Origin: Nitrospina sp052156635
GTDB taxonomy: Bacteria; Nitrospinota; Nitrospinia; Nitrospinales; Nitrospinaceae
Direction: 5' to 3'
Length of the DNA: 64,000 nucleotides
Assembly: GCF_052156635.1 (NCBI RefSeq)
Contig: NZ_JBQKUO010000005.1
Location: 1-64,000 of the forward strand
Both the position numbers and the translations under genes were made by a program. Below are positions 27,629 to 35,930 of this stretch, one piece after another. The notes beneath the pieces were generated by a model. That model saw only the letters and a list, made by a program, of their open reading frames with translations. It had not been told where the DNA came from and made no database searches. Every line of letters begins with the position of its first letter. Positions within the stretch are counted from its first letter, which is position 1.

Positions 27629-28921
27629 TCACCCCTCCTCCGGGAGGGGACGCTTGTCGAGCGTGGACTGAGGGGAGAGTTTGAGGGACCGCGCTCCGGC
27701 AGGCGACCGCACCCAGGCTGAGACCAATCTCAACAAAAAGGGCACGGACACCACGCGCCCGGCGGGAAGATAATCGCCGATCACCCCCACCAGCGTCGCC
27801 GCCAAAGTCGGGTTCCCGGCGAGCAGGCGCACCACGCTCCGGCAGGGGCCGGGCCGGTAAATCAGCTTCTGTAATATCCGGCTCAGCACAAACTTCTTGT
27901 GGAACTCCTGCTTCCTTCGGATGGCATACCGTTCCAGCATCCATCGCGACACATCCCCTCTTTGCAATGCAACATCCAGTGTCGCCGCCGCCAGTTCCGC
28001 ACTTCGTAATCCGAGATAGATGCCTTCGCCGGTGAACGGATCGATGAACCCCATCGCATCGCCCACCAGCACCAGCCCGCCGCAGGGAAGCGGATCGACC
28101 TCGAACGCCAGGGAATCCACCGTGCGCACACCTTCGGCCGGTTCCGCACCCTCAAGCATATCCCGACGCCGGGCGTTGCCCAGTACCACTTTACGGTATA
28201 AGGCACCGACATCCTCTCCTTTGACTCGGTCGGAATCGACCACCAGCACCACATTGACCGTACCCTCCCCGACCGGTGCCATGCCGGTGTAACCGGGACG
28301 GCTGATGTGCATGTAGCAGTAGTCGGCGGGAAGCCGTGCGTTCGTCCAGTGCGCCGCCAGCGCGACCTTGCCGCGGCGCAGCCTGGGTCCGCGCTTCAAT
28401 CCCATCCGGCGAATCGACACCGAGTTCCGGCCGCCCGCATCCACCACCACCCGCGCATGCAAAGTGAACGGTTTGTTGTCCGGATCGCGCCCGGTGATAC
28501 CCGTCACAACCCCGGCGTCGAACACCAGGTCGTCCACCTGGTGCTCCTGCAAAATTGCGATGCCGCGCTCCTGCATTTTCGAAAACAGGATGTGGTCGAA
28601 CGACAGGCGCGGAAGCGACAGGCTGGTCATCACGCGGCCTTCATGCGGCGGGTAGTCGATGGCAAGCTCCTCCCTTTCGTAGGCGGAGATGGCAACGCCC
28701 CGCAGCCGGAGAGGATGGGTCGCCTCGATCGCCGACAGCACGCCGAGTTTTTCGAGGATGGAATCGGCGGCGGGGCTGATGAACTCGCCGCACACCTTGT
28801 CGCGGGGGAAACGCGCCCGTTCGACCACGCACACTTCATACCCTTTGTCTTGCAACAGCAGGGCCGTGGCGGCGCCGGCAGGTCCCGCTCCGATCACGAT
28901 CGCATCATAGGTTTTCGACAT
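27629..28921 (-). CDS. Geranylgeranyl reductase family FAD-dependent oxidoreductase
   Basis: About 430 residues. N-terminal dinucleotide fold GAGPAGAATALLLQDKGYEV with the acidic VVER end, FPRDKVCGEFISP typical of the geranylgeranyl reductase branch, and the second FAD motif GDAMGFIDPFTGEGIYLGL. The family reduces prenyl chains or acts in polyketide and quinone tailoring. It is downstream of a methyltransferase on the same strand, with start touching that stop; this pair often lies in lipid or alkylpyrone clusters, but no type III polyketide synthase is here. ATG 28921 has AAGGA 7 bases upstream; an ATG at 28939 is the alternative. Substrate unknown. Confidence 0.87.
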   Translation of the reverse strand: MSKTYDAIVIGAGPAGAATALLLQDKGYEVCVVERARFPRDKVCGEFISPAADSILEKLGVLSAIEATHPLRLRGVAISAYEREELAIDYPPHEGRVMTSLSLPRLSFDHILFSKMQERGIAILQEHQVDDLVFDAGVVTGITGRDPDNKPFTLHARVVVDAGGRNSVSIRRMGLKRGPRLRRGKVALAAHWTNARLPADYCYMHISRPGYTGMAPVGEGTVNVVLVVDSDRVKGEDVGALYRKVVLGNARRRDMLEGAEPAEGVRTVDSLAFEVDPLPCGGLVLVGDAMGFIDPFTGEGIYLGLRSAELAAATLDVALQRGDVSRWMLERYAIRRKQEFHKKFVLSRILQKLIYRPGPCRSVVRLLAGNPTLAATLVGVIGDYLPAGRVVSVPFLLRLVSAWVRSPAGARSLKLSPQSTLDKRPLPEEG

Positions 28922-28939
28922 CACACTTTCCTTTGACAT

Positions 28940-29659
28940 TCAAGCAGGCTCCGGCGGTTTGGTTTCCACCAGCGCGATGCGGTACGGAAAATGCCGGTGC
29001 ACTTTGAAGTCGCGCCACCCCGCCTTGCGCGCGAGGTCGGCGATCTCTCCCGGCGTGAACGCGTTCATCACCGACACCGGCGCATCGTATCGTGTCAGCC
29101 GGTTGTTTGTGAGCAGGCGCGTGAGGATGTAGATCGACGCCCACGCCACGCGGCTCCGGTGCAGGTCATTGACCACCACGCCCCGCCTCGACAAACGCGT
29201 GAACTGCTCGAGCAGGATCACCGCGTTCTCTTCCGAGAAATGATGCAAAGCGAGGTTGTTGATGACCACGTCGAACGCGCCGTCGGGGAATGGCATGTGC
29301 TTCGCGTCGCCCTGCACGAAACGGATTTCCGGGTAACGCCGCGTCTCTTCCTGCGCGTAACGCAGCATCTTGGCGTTGACGTCCAGTCCCACCACACGGA
29401 TGGGACGCTGCATGCGTCTTGCCAGGCGCACCAGCTCGATGGGCTGGTCCGCCGATCCCGTCGCCACGTCGAGCACGGTCAACGGCACGCGTTCGGGCTG
29501 GGATTCCAGAAACGGACGCATGTGGTGCAGGAGCACCTTGTACCCGCTGAGGTACCGGTTCACTCGGCGCACGTCGTTCAGACTGTCTTTGACTTCCTCG
29601 AACGGGGCCTGGTCGAGGTCCAGGAGTTCATCACGAAGGTTGCGGGGCGGGGCGAACAT
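28940..29659 (-). CDS. SAM-dependent class I methyltransferase
   Basis: A 239-residue protein with a Rossmann methyltransferase core: motif I VLDVATGSADQPIEL, motif II VVGLDVNAKML, RFVQGDAKHMPFPDGAFDVV, and NNLALHHF, then LSRRGVVVNDLHRSRVAW. It resembles methyltransferases paired with geranylgeranyl reductase-like flavoproteins; its stop runs into the start of that gene. The substrate is probably a lipid or quinone intermediate (inference from the partner). Confidence 0.88.
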   Translation of the reverse strand: MFAPPRNLRDELLDLDQAPFEEVKDSLNDVRRVNRYLSGYKVLLHHMRPFLESQPERVPLTVLDVATGSADQPIELVRLARRMQRPIRVVGLDVNAKMLRYAQEETRRYPEIRFVQGDAKHMPFPDGAFDVVINNLALHHFSEENAVILLEQFTRLSRRGVVVNDLHRSRVAWASIYILTRLLTNNRLTRYDAPVSVMNAFTPGEIADLARKAGWRDFKVHRHFPYRIALVETKPPEPA

Positions 29660-29678
29660 GCGGGTGATCGAAACCGGC

Positions 29679-30089
29679 CTACCCGGCTTCGGCTTCCTTG
29701 AAGAAAAACCACTTCTCGCCTTTCGCCAGCTTGCGCTTGAACAGGCTGGCCGCGACGGCGCGGGCGATGAAGCGGGTCTGGGGGATGATGATGAGCAGGC
29801 CGAAGAAATCCGTCACCGCACCGGGCATCAGTAGCAGGTAACTGCCGAATCGCATCACCGCGCCGTTGATCACTTCCTCGGCGGGCATCTCGCGCGACTT
29901 CAGGTTCCACTGCATCTTGTCCCACCACTCCTCGCCGTAACCGCGGCCGATCACCACGCCCAGAAGCAGAGTGAACATGACCCAGGAGATGGTGTTGATG
30001 GTGCTGATCAACCCGGCAAGCCAGGACAGCGAAAACACCTCGACGACGGAGGTAAAAAGCAGGATGACGATGGTGACGGGAAAGCTCAC
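29679..30089 (-). CDS. fxsA: FxsA family membrane protein
   Basis: About 136 residues with three or four membrane helices. The FxsA signature is clear: REMPAEEVINGAVMRFGSYLLLMPGAVTDFFGLLIIIPQTR compares with the usual GxLPAEELLDGxLLLxAGxLLLxPGFLTDxxGLLLLIPPxR (quoted in part). FxsA of E. coli relieves phage exclusion by F plasmid PifA; its general role is unknown. I favour GTG 30089, with GGAG 8 bases upstream and the first helix starting immediately. The frame is open to 30176 with no ribosome site. Confidence 0.8.
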   Translation of the reverse strand: MSFPVTIVILLFTSVVEVFSLSWLAGLISTINTISWVMFTLLLGVVIGRGYGEEWWDKMQWNLKSREMPAEEVINGAVMRFGSYLLLMPGAVTDFFGLLIIIPQTRFIARAVAASLFKRKLAKGEKWFFFKEAEAG

Positions 30090-30251
30090 GATATAAACTC
30101 CGGTGAACGGGATACCAACCCAGCGCGCGGGTCCGGGTTGCGTTTCAATATTTTTTACGGCCAGGGTGCGGCCCAAACTGTGCGCTCATTCTAGTACAAG
30201 CCCGGTTAAAAGGCAAAACAACGGCACGGCCGTCTCACGGCGCAGGCCGTC

Positions 30252-31025
30252 TCACTGCAACGCCGCGAGGAACGCCGCTACGTTTTCCAGTTCGCCGCCG
30301 CTCACGAACTGCTCCATGTTCTGCTTGTCCGGATTGTCCGGCGAGTGGAATCCCTTGAACGCGGCTTGAAATTTTGCGCGGTCGGAACTTTTCTGGTAGT
30401 CGAACGCGCTCAACAGGCGCACGCCCTTGTTGCCGCCCACCCCTTCCAGCGCGTGGCAGAACAGGCAGTTGTCGGTGAAAAAGGAGAAACCCGACAGCAC
30501 CGCCTCATCCGCAGGCAGTTTGTTGGCGATCGGCGCGTAGTAGTCGCTGAGCTTCACGAACCGAAGCGCGCGGATGTTTGCCGTCATGAACCGTTCCTGC
30601 TTCGGCGCGTCCTGCCCGTCGGGGACGATCACCAGCATCGGTGCCAGCCAGTCCAGCCGCGGGTATTGAGGATCGATCTCCAGCTCCAGGGCCAGGTGCA
30701 GGTCGTGCTCGCGGATGAGCTCTGCCGGAAGCAGACCCTGGTAGTCGTCGAAGCAGTCGAGCAGAACCGCGTCGGTGGCCGCGTCGCCGAACCGTTCGAT
30801 CAACCTCGTCATCGGCACCACCCGGAAGCGCGAGCCGGTGTAATCCATGCCGCGGTCGAAGTAGGCGCTCGGCATCCAGCGCGACTCCATGCCCGCGAGG
30901 TCGCTTTTCATCACGCTGCCAGCCGATTCCATCCCTCCCGCCGGGGCGCCTTTTCCACAGGCCAGCCCGAACAGGGGAAGCGCGGTAACGGCCAGTATTA
31001 AAAGAATTTGGCGGAAATGACGCAT
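30252..31025 (-). CDS. Cytochrome c lipoprotein with N-terminal domain of unknown function
   Basis: A 257-residue exported protein. A lipoprotein signal ends in LFGLAC (Cys23). Residues about 45-165 form an unrecognised domain (YTGSRFRVVPMTRLIERF, VLLDCFDDYQGLLP, PMLVIVPDG, IRALRFVKLSDYY), whose strings recall molybdopterin sulfite-oxidase-fold or ligand-binding segments. The C-terminal part has one haem motif, C187-x-x-C190-H191, and a Met in PDKQNMEQF as possible axial ligand. It would carry electrons at the outer face of the inner membrane. Divergent from the radical SAM gene. Confidence 0.85.
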   Translation of the reverse strand: MRHFRQILLILAVTALPLFGLACGKGAPAGGMESAGSVMKSDLAGMESRWMPSAYFDRGMDYTGSRFRVVPMTRLIERFGDAATDAVLLDCFDDYQGLLPAELIREHDLHLALELEIDPQYPRLDWLAPMLVIVPDGQDAPKQERFMTANIRALRFVKLSDYYAPIANKLPADEAVLSGFSFFTDNCLFCHALEGVGGNKGVRLLSAFDYQKSSDRAKFQAAFKGFHSPDNPDKQNMEQFVSGGELENVAAFLAALQ

Positions 31026-31155
31026 GGGGTTTGCGTATCCCTTCCATTTCAGGAATAATGTGTTAACATTTCAGTTTGCTCCCGGGCCGTCTTCGGCGAC
31101 TCTGCCGCCACCGCCCGGTTTTTGAGCCATTTACCACACGTTTTGCGACTATATC

Positions 31156-32499
31156 ATGGAATCCTCTCAGATCGATTTTTCACCGACGCCGAATAACAGC
31201 CCCTACCGGGCTTACTCCATATCCTGGAACATCACCAAACGGTGCAACCTCAATTGCGAGCACTGCTACCTGGACGCCGACTTCCGCGGCGGTTTCCGCG
31301 TGGACGAATTGACCACGCAGGAATGCTACAACGTGATCGACCAGATCGCCGAGGTCAACCCCAACGCGTTCCTGATCCTCACCGGCGGCGAGCCGCTGTT
31401 GCGCCCGGACATCTACGACATCACCCGCTACGCCGCCGACCGCAAATTCATGGTGGTGCTCGGCACCAACGGCACCATCATCAACCGCGAGAACGCGCAG
31501 AAGATCAAGGACGCGGGCGCGCACGGTGTGGGCATCAGCATCGATTCCATGGACGCGGGCAAGCACGACCAGTTCCGCGGCGTGTCGAAAGCGTGGGAGA
31601 AGTCGATGGAGGCGTTCGACATCCTGAACGACGTCGGCGTCGATTTCCTCATCCAGATGTCGGTCTCCGACATGAACTACAAGGAGATCCCGGACGTCAT
31701 CGCCTTCGCCGAGAAGATCGGCGCGGTGGCCTTCAACCTCTACTTCCTCGTGTGCACCGGACGCGGCCAGGGCAACACCGACATCAGCAACGCCGCCTAC
31801 GAGGAAGCGCTCAAGATCCTGTACCAGGAACAGATGAAGTACAAAGGGCGGCTCATGATCAATTCCAAGTGCGCGCCGCAGTACAAACGCGTCGTGTACG
31901 AGAACGATCCGGAGTCCGTTTACCAGCGCACCTACGCGGGCGGCTGTCCGGCGGGCACGCATTACAGCCGCATCAGCCCGGAGGGCGACCTCACCCCCTG
32001 CCCGTTCATCGCGGAATCCGTGGGCAACCTGAAGTCCGACACCTTCCAGAACCTTTGGTACAACGCGCCGCTCATGAACCAGCTTCGCGACCGCAAAGGC
32101 CTCGACGGCAAATGCGGTTCGTGCGAGTTTTCGGCGATGTGTTCCGGCTGCCGGGCGCGGGCGTTCGCCGAGACCGGCAACTACATGGCGGAGGACCCGT
32201 CCTGCGATTACGAACCGGGCCAGCACGGCGGCAAGGCCATCGAGCTGAAAGTGGAAGACACGCTGGGTCTGGAAGTGGAGTACCGTCAGAAATGGACGCC
32301 GGAGGCGAAGCAGAGGCTGGAACGCATTCCCTCTTTCGCGCGCGGCATGGTGGTGCAGGGCATCGAGAAGTTCGCCGCCGAACGCGGCGTGGCGCTGATC
32401 GACGAACACGTCGTGAAGAGGTCCCGCGAGGAAATGATCGAAAAACGTGGCGCCATGTTCCCCTTCCTGAAGAAATTTATAAATTCAGAGAAGCAATAA
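31156..32499 (+). CDS. Radical SAM/SPASM protein with C-terminal PCP-reductase-like domain
   Basis: A 447-residue protein. The SAM-binding cluster motif is ITKRCNLNCEHCYLD (CxxxCxxC, about residues 30-37), then LILTGGEPLLRPD. A SPASM-type domain holds more clusters: CPAGTHYSRISPEGDLTPCPF and CGSCEFSAMCSGCRARA. The C terminus (about residues 370-430; WTPEAKQRLERIPSFARGMV) is like the small PCP_red domain of protochlorophyllide reductase. The layout resembles the haem-modifying NirJ/AhbC/AhbD family, so tetrapyrrole or peptide modification is possible. No haem d1 genes are nearby. Divergent from the cytochrome c lipoprotein. The last codons are AT-rich and border the Zorya island. Confidence 0.86.
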   Translation: MESSQIDFSPTPNNSPYRAYSISWNITKRCNLNCEHCYLDADFRGGFRVDELTTQECYNVIDQIAEVNPNAFLILTGGEPLLRPDIYDITRYAADRKFMVVLGTNGTIINRENAQKIKDAGAHGVGISIDSMDAGKHDQFRGVSKAWEKSMEAFDILNDVGVDFLIQMSVSDMNYKEIPDVIAFAEKIGAVAFNLYFLVCTGRGQGNTDISNAAYEEALKILYQEQMKYKGRLMINSKCAPQYKRVVYENDPESVYQRTYAGGCPAGTHYSRISPEGDLTPCPFIAESVGNLKSDTFQNLWYNAPLMNQLRDRKGLDGKCGSCEFSAMCSGCRARAFAETGNYMAEDPSCDYEPGQHGGKAIELKVEDTLGLEVEYRQKWTPEAKQRLERIPSFARGMVVQGIEKFAAERGVALIDEHVVKRSREEMIEKRGAMFPFLKKFINSEKQ

Positions 32500-32531
32500 T
32501 TACAAATACAGGAAATCCATAAATTTTCTAA

Positions 32532-33368
32532 CTAGCCCAACCCTAAATTTTTAAATTCCTTATATCTTGGGCTGTCTTTCATATGCCCGTGATCGTGTTC
32601 TTCACTATGGCACTTTATACATAAAGCCTTGAGGTTTCCCTGCCGGCATTGATATACATTTCCATTTTTGTGATGAGTATCTAAAAACTTTCTTTTTCCT
32701 TTTTGAGAAAAATCCCTTCCACACCTCTCACATTTCCACTTAATTAATTCTCGATAGTTTCTACTTTGCGTATTCCAATCTTCCGGATATTCATTTAATG
32801 GTGCGGAAATATTATTTTGCCGAGGAAGAACTTGCAACGGGCTACATGAATATCGTGTAAAAAAATCATCCAAAGAAAACTTTTGAAATGCGGCTAGTTT
32901 GTCATTTCTGAAATTATTAAAATTCAATTTTCTTAGGCAATTTTTGCAAACATCTAGCTTAATCGTTTCCGGTTTATAATCATTGAACCGCTTTCTGATT
33001 TCAAAAATTCCGTCGGTCCTTACAGAAACAACATACTTTTCAAATTTTCCTTTTTGCATCATATCATCCAGAGTACTACAGTGGGCGATATGAAATTTTG
33101 GAAGCCTGTCGGTTTCTTTAAAGAATGTAATGTCCCGTATATAAACCAATACGCGTTTATTCCTGTAAGCCAGAGTACCGTCGGGGAGGAACCTAATTTC
33201 ATTAGGATCAACTTCGATCCCAGAACGTCTGAGCTTGGCGTTTTCACTAGGCGTAAGAGGAACCCAAGCAGAGTTGGGCTCAAAGGCTCCCACCTGATCT
33301 TCGGCCAGCCCCATTTTCCTTTTTAAATTTAAAATGGGTTGAAATTCTGAAAAGTCCACCAGCTTCAT
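32532..33368 (-). CDS. zorE: HNH endonuclease, ZorE-like effector of a Zorya type II-like system
   Basis: A 278-residue protein. The C terminus is an HNH nuclease: C213xxC216 in CERCGRDF, the catalytic HH at 232-233 in LDTHHKNGN, an Asn in QGNLKALC, and C250xxC253-H254 with H258 (CIKCHSEEH). A first cysteine pair is at 141-144 (CKNC). The N-terminal 130 residues (FLPDGTLAYRNKRVLVYIRD) are unrecognised and may be a sensor or DNA-contact domain. ATG 33368 overlaps the upstream zorB-like stop by 4 bases. In described type II Zorya systems the genes are zorA, zorB and the HNH gene zorE. This assignment is by order and domains, not by alignment. The region is AT-rich, unlike its neighbours. Confidence 0.8.
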   Translation of the reverse strand: MKLVDFSEFQPILNLKRKMGLAEDQVGAFEPNSAWVPLTPSENAKLRRSGIEVDPNEIRFLPDGTLAYRNKRVLVYIRDITFFKETDRLPKFHIAHCSTLDDMMQKGKFEKYVVSVRTDGIFEIRKRFNDYKPETIKLDVCKNCLRKLNFNNFRNDKLAAFQKFSLDDFFTRYSCSPLQVLPRQNNISAPLNEYPEDWNTQSRNYRELIKWKCERCGRDFSQKGKRKFLDTHHKNGNVYQCRQGNLKALCIKCHSEEHDHGHMKDSPRYKEFKNLGLG

Positions 33369-34090
33369 GATGAGAACTTTCTAATTTCTTCGATTACTTT
33401 TTCGGCATCGGTCAGGACTCTAAATTCAACCCGTCTTGATTCATCTTTATTCTCTGCCCCATTTTCATTTCTAATTAAATGGGAAGAAGAAAACCCAATC
33501 GTAGCAATTTTGGCCCGCAGCCAATCTCGATGGGTCTGAGTCCCATAAGGAATCACATCTAAACCTTGGCTTATGGATAAAATATGCTCAGTGGTCTGAA
33601 AAGCTCTCCCCTGGGAAAGAACCAAATTTCTCAAGAACTTTTCATTTGGGTTTTTAATTTCATACCATTCGCTCGAAGTATGACCTTCCACTCTAAGCTC
33701 CCTAATATGCCCACTAAGTTTTTCTGTGTGAAGGACCTTTAAAAACCTAGGAAAAAATTCATTAAGAATTTTCTTAAACCTATCTTTTAAATACTTATCT
33801 CCCCGGTCAAAAAAACTGGTTTGCGCTAAAAATTGGACCGACAAACTTTCTCGGGAAATTCGCGCATTCCATTCCTTTAACTCATCTTCTGAGAACTCTT
33901 TTTTGAGTTCATGATATATAACTTCCCTAACATTTGCGTATTCTTCAGCCAGCCCTTTAGTTTCCAGCATATAAATAATAGCAATCAGCAGGAAGACCAT
34001 CATGAGCCCAGCCATCACATCACTAACAGAAATCCACTGATCCTCTCCATCGTGGTTTTTCTTTGCCATAGAAATTAAAAAATCGCTCAT
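33365..34090 (-). CDS. zorB: ZorB-like MotB/OmpA-family membrane protein
   Basis: A 241-residue protein with one helix (about residues 27-42) and Asp24 just before it, in WISVSDVMAG, like the proton-carrying Asp of MotB/ExbD. A 100-residue linker leads to an OmpA-type peptidoglycan-binding region: LRVEGHTSSEW (GHT motif), LVLSQGRAFQTTEHIL, and ESRRVEFRV at the end. ZorB pairs with ZorA as a proton-driven rotor unit. ATG 34090 overlaps the zorA-like stop by 4 bases (ATGA), and it overlaps the HNH start by 4 bases. A generic MotB is unlikely because flagellar genes are absent and the third gene is an HNH nuclease. Confidence 0.83.
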   Translation of the reverse strand: MSDFLISMAKKNHDGEDQWISVSDVMAGLMMVFLLIAIIYMLETKGLAEEYANVREVIYHELKKEFSEDELKEWNARISRESLSVQFLAQTSFFDRGDKYLKDRFKKILNEFFPRFLKVLHTEKLSGHIRELRVEGHTSSEWYEIKNPNEKFLRNLVLSQGRAFQTTEHILSISQGLDVIPYGTQTHRDWLRAKIATIGFSSSHLIRNENGAENKDESRRVEFRVLTDAEKVIEEIRKFSS

Positions 34091-35274
34091 CGGCCATTAC
34101 CCTCTGCAATTCGCAAAACAGTATGCAACCTCTCAGCTAAAGGCAAATAATCCGCCGCAAATTTTTCTGAAATGGCGGCCATATTATTTCCCAAACTTTT
34201 AAGGGCGTTATTTAATTCTTCAGCTAGAGCTCGATCCAGATTTTGCACCTGCTCCTCACACCTATTAATTACCTGCTCAACATGCTGATTTATTTCATGA
34301 TTTGATTTGGTTATAGAATCAGAAAACCCTTTAGTAAGTCTAACTACTTCCTCTTCAATTTTTGGGAGTCCATTGACTGCCTTATCAGAAACTTCCGCAA
34401 ATGCTTTTAAATGTTTTTTTAAATCATTTCGCTGGGCCTCCAACCCCTGCAATAGTTCCCGCATGCTTTCAGAAATCAAATGTAAATTCTCACCATTCTT
34501 CATTGTTTGCCTAAAGTGCTCCACAGCCTCGCTCATATTAGTTGTGGTCTGGGTTTGTTGCTGAATCATTTCTTCCATTTGGATTCTGTAGCGTTCCTGC
34601 CATTCTAAAATTTTTCCAACTGCTTCATTGAGTTGTTTGAAATTTTCGCCAAACTGCTCATTTATCTTGGCGTTAAAATCCCGCATTACCTCTTCCAAAG
34701 CCTGTATTAAAGCTTTGGAATTATTTTCAGCCATATCTTTTAAGAATTTTTCAACCGAATTATTAAGCTTTTGAAGTTCGTCACGAGTATCTGTCCTGAA
34801 GTTTTTGACTTGAGTAATTAATGAGGACTCCTCGTTGCCAACCATTGAATGATGGATACCATTTAATTTTTTATAAAGGTCAGCGATTGTTATGCTTTCA
34901 GGCAATCTATCTTCTTTTTTGTAATCTTTTCTTTCAGTGTAGTAATGGCTTACTTTTACAAGCAAACCTCCAATTATGCCTGCGATGGAAGAAATAAATG
35001 CTGTTTTCATTCCTTCCAGCAATTTTGGAACACTAGCTCGAATTTCGTTTGGGTCAAATTCCATCAAGCCGTTACAAATTCCGATAAAAGTTCCCAATAT
35101 TCCAAGGCTGATTAAGAAATTTGGAAGCACCGAGCTCTTTAAATCTTTATATTTTCCAGGCATAAATAATGAGACCACCGTCAGACCTAAAATGGCTGTC
35201 ACAAAAAATTTACCCGTTGCAGTAAGATTCCAAAAAATCGAAATTACGATTGCGAACAAGTTGTCTCCCACCAT
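34087..35274 (-). CDS. zorA: ZorA-like MotA/ExbB membrane protein with long coiled-coil tail
   Basis: A 395-residue protein. Three helices at about residues 22-38, 50-70 (FLISLGILGTFIGICNGL, the MotA/TolQ/ExbB-like GTFIG motif) and 89-110 (GMKTAFISSIAGIIGGLL). From about residue 120 on it is a long, heptad-like, Gln/Glu-rich coiled coil (LTKGFSDSITKSNHEINQHV). Known ZorA proteins have such an intracellular tail that is thought to transmit the phage signal. Strong ribosome site (TAGGAGGGGGTC) before ATG 35274. First gene of a 3-gene operon with 4-base overlaps throughout. Confidence 0.83.
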   Translation of the reverse strand: MVGDNLFAIVISIFWNLTATGKFFVTAILGLTVVSLFMPGKYKDLKSSVLPNFLISLGILGTFIGICNGLMEFDPNEIRASVPKLLEGMKTAFISSIAGIIGGLLVKVSHYYTERKDYKKEDRLPESITIADLYKKLNGIHHSMVGNEESSLITQVKNFRTDTRDELQKLNNSVEKFLKDMAENNSKALIQALEEVMRDFNAKINEQFGENFKQLNEAVGKILEWQERYRIQMEEMIQQQTQTTTNMSEAVEHFRQTMKNGENLHLISESMRELLQGLEAQRNDLKKHLKAFAEVSDKAVNGLPKIEEEVVRLTKGFSDSITKSNHEINQHVEQVINRCEEQVQNLDRALAEELNNALKSLGNNMAAISEKFAADYLPLAERLHTVLRIAEGNGR

Positions 35275-35338
35275 GACCCCCTCCTAACTTTTGAATTATC
35301 GAAATATATATCAGCAGTTCATTTTTTCCTAGGAATAG

Positions 35339-35350
35339 CTGAATATTCAG
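35339..35350. promoter_or_regulatory. 12-bp perfect palindrome upstream of the Zorya-like operon
   Basis: CTGAATATTCAG reads the same on both strands, about 65 bases upstream of the zorA-like start. It lies next to a TATATA box and might be an operator or the -35 side. A candidate only. Confidence 0.3.
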
Positions 35351-35353
35351 GGG

Positions 35354-35794
35354 TCATAAATTTGGATTACCTAAATTTGGTGGTGTTTTTATTTTTATTC
35401 TATTTTTTATTAGGAATGAATTTTCCGCCAACTTCAGCCCTTCCTTCGCTTCTTCCACATTCGGTTTTTGTTTCAACAATTGTTCAAATTTCGTGAGGGC
35501 CTGGGTGAGGGGGACGGGGTCGCGGTAGGCGAGCAGGCCGCAAGCCTTGGCCAGTTCGTACCACCACGCCGTGTCGGGCGACTCCATCTGCTTTTTCTGT
35601 TTGTAGATGGCGACCACGCGGTGGTACAGCGCGCGGGCTTCCTTCCGCAGGGGGTGGACCTCCCCCGCAGGCTCTTCTTCAAAGGTGGGGTCGGTTCCGG
35701 TTTGCGCGCGAAGGGAGGGCACGGCCGGGCCCATCCACAACAGGGCGAGGCCGAGGACGGCGATGGAATGGAGTCGGCGCGGGTGCCAGGTCAC
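35354..35794 (-). CDS. Secreted TPR-like protein with AT-rich, probably rebuilt C terminus
   Basis: A 146-residue protein. Signal peptide (SIAVLGLALLWMGPAVPSLRA), then a helical part (ALYHRVVAIYKQKKQMESPD, YELAKACGLLAYRDPVPLTQ, FEQLLKQKPNVEEAKEGLKL) with TPR-like spacing. The last 20 or so residues (NRIKIKTPPNLGNPNL) are encoded by AT-rich DNA that abuts the island, with the repeat PNLGNPNL. So the gene may have lost its original 3' end when the island entered. GTG 35794 has a GGGAGG ribosome site. Function unknown. Confidence 0.65.
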   Translation of the reverse strand: MTWHPRRLHSIAVLGLALLWMGPAVPSLRAQTGTDPTFEEEPAGEVHPLRKEARALYHRVVAIYKQKKQMESPDTAWWYELAKACGLLAYRDPVPLTQALTKFEQLLKQKPNVEEAKEGLKLAENSFLIKNRIKIKTPPNLGNPNL

Positions 35795-35930
35795 AGCCCC
35801 CTCCCACGATGAGCTACAGCGTGAAATGGTGCGTCACGCGACCGTCCCGAATTTTAGCACAACCCCGCAAATACGGATTCACCCCAGATGAACACAAATG
35901 GACACAGATCGGGCAAAGCGGGAAAAATAA

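Noticed and set aside
32532..35274. Flagellar MotAB or ExbBD reading of the island genes
   Set aside because: No flagellar or TonB genes, tail on the MotA-like protein too long, and an HNH nuclease is coupled.
32518..35363. 9-bp direct repeat CATAAATTT as a proven target-site duplication
   Set aside because: AT-rich 9-mers are expected by chance in such sequence; kept only as a weak hint.
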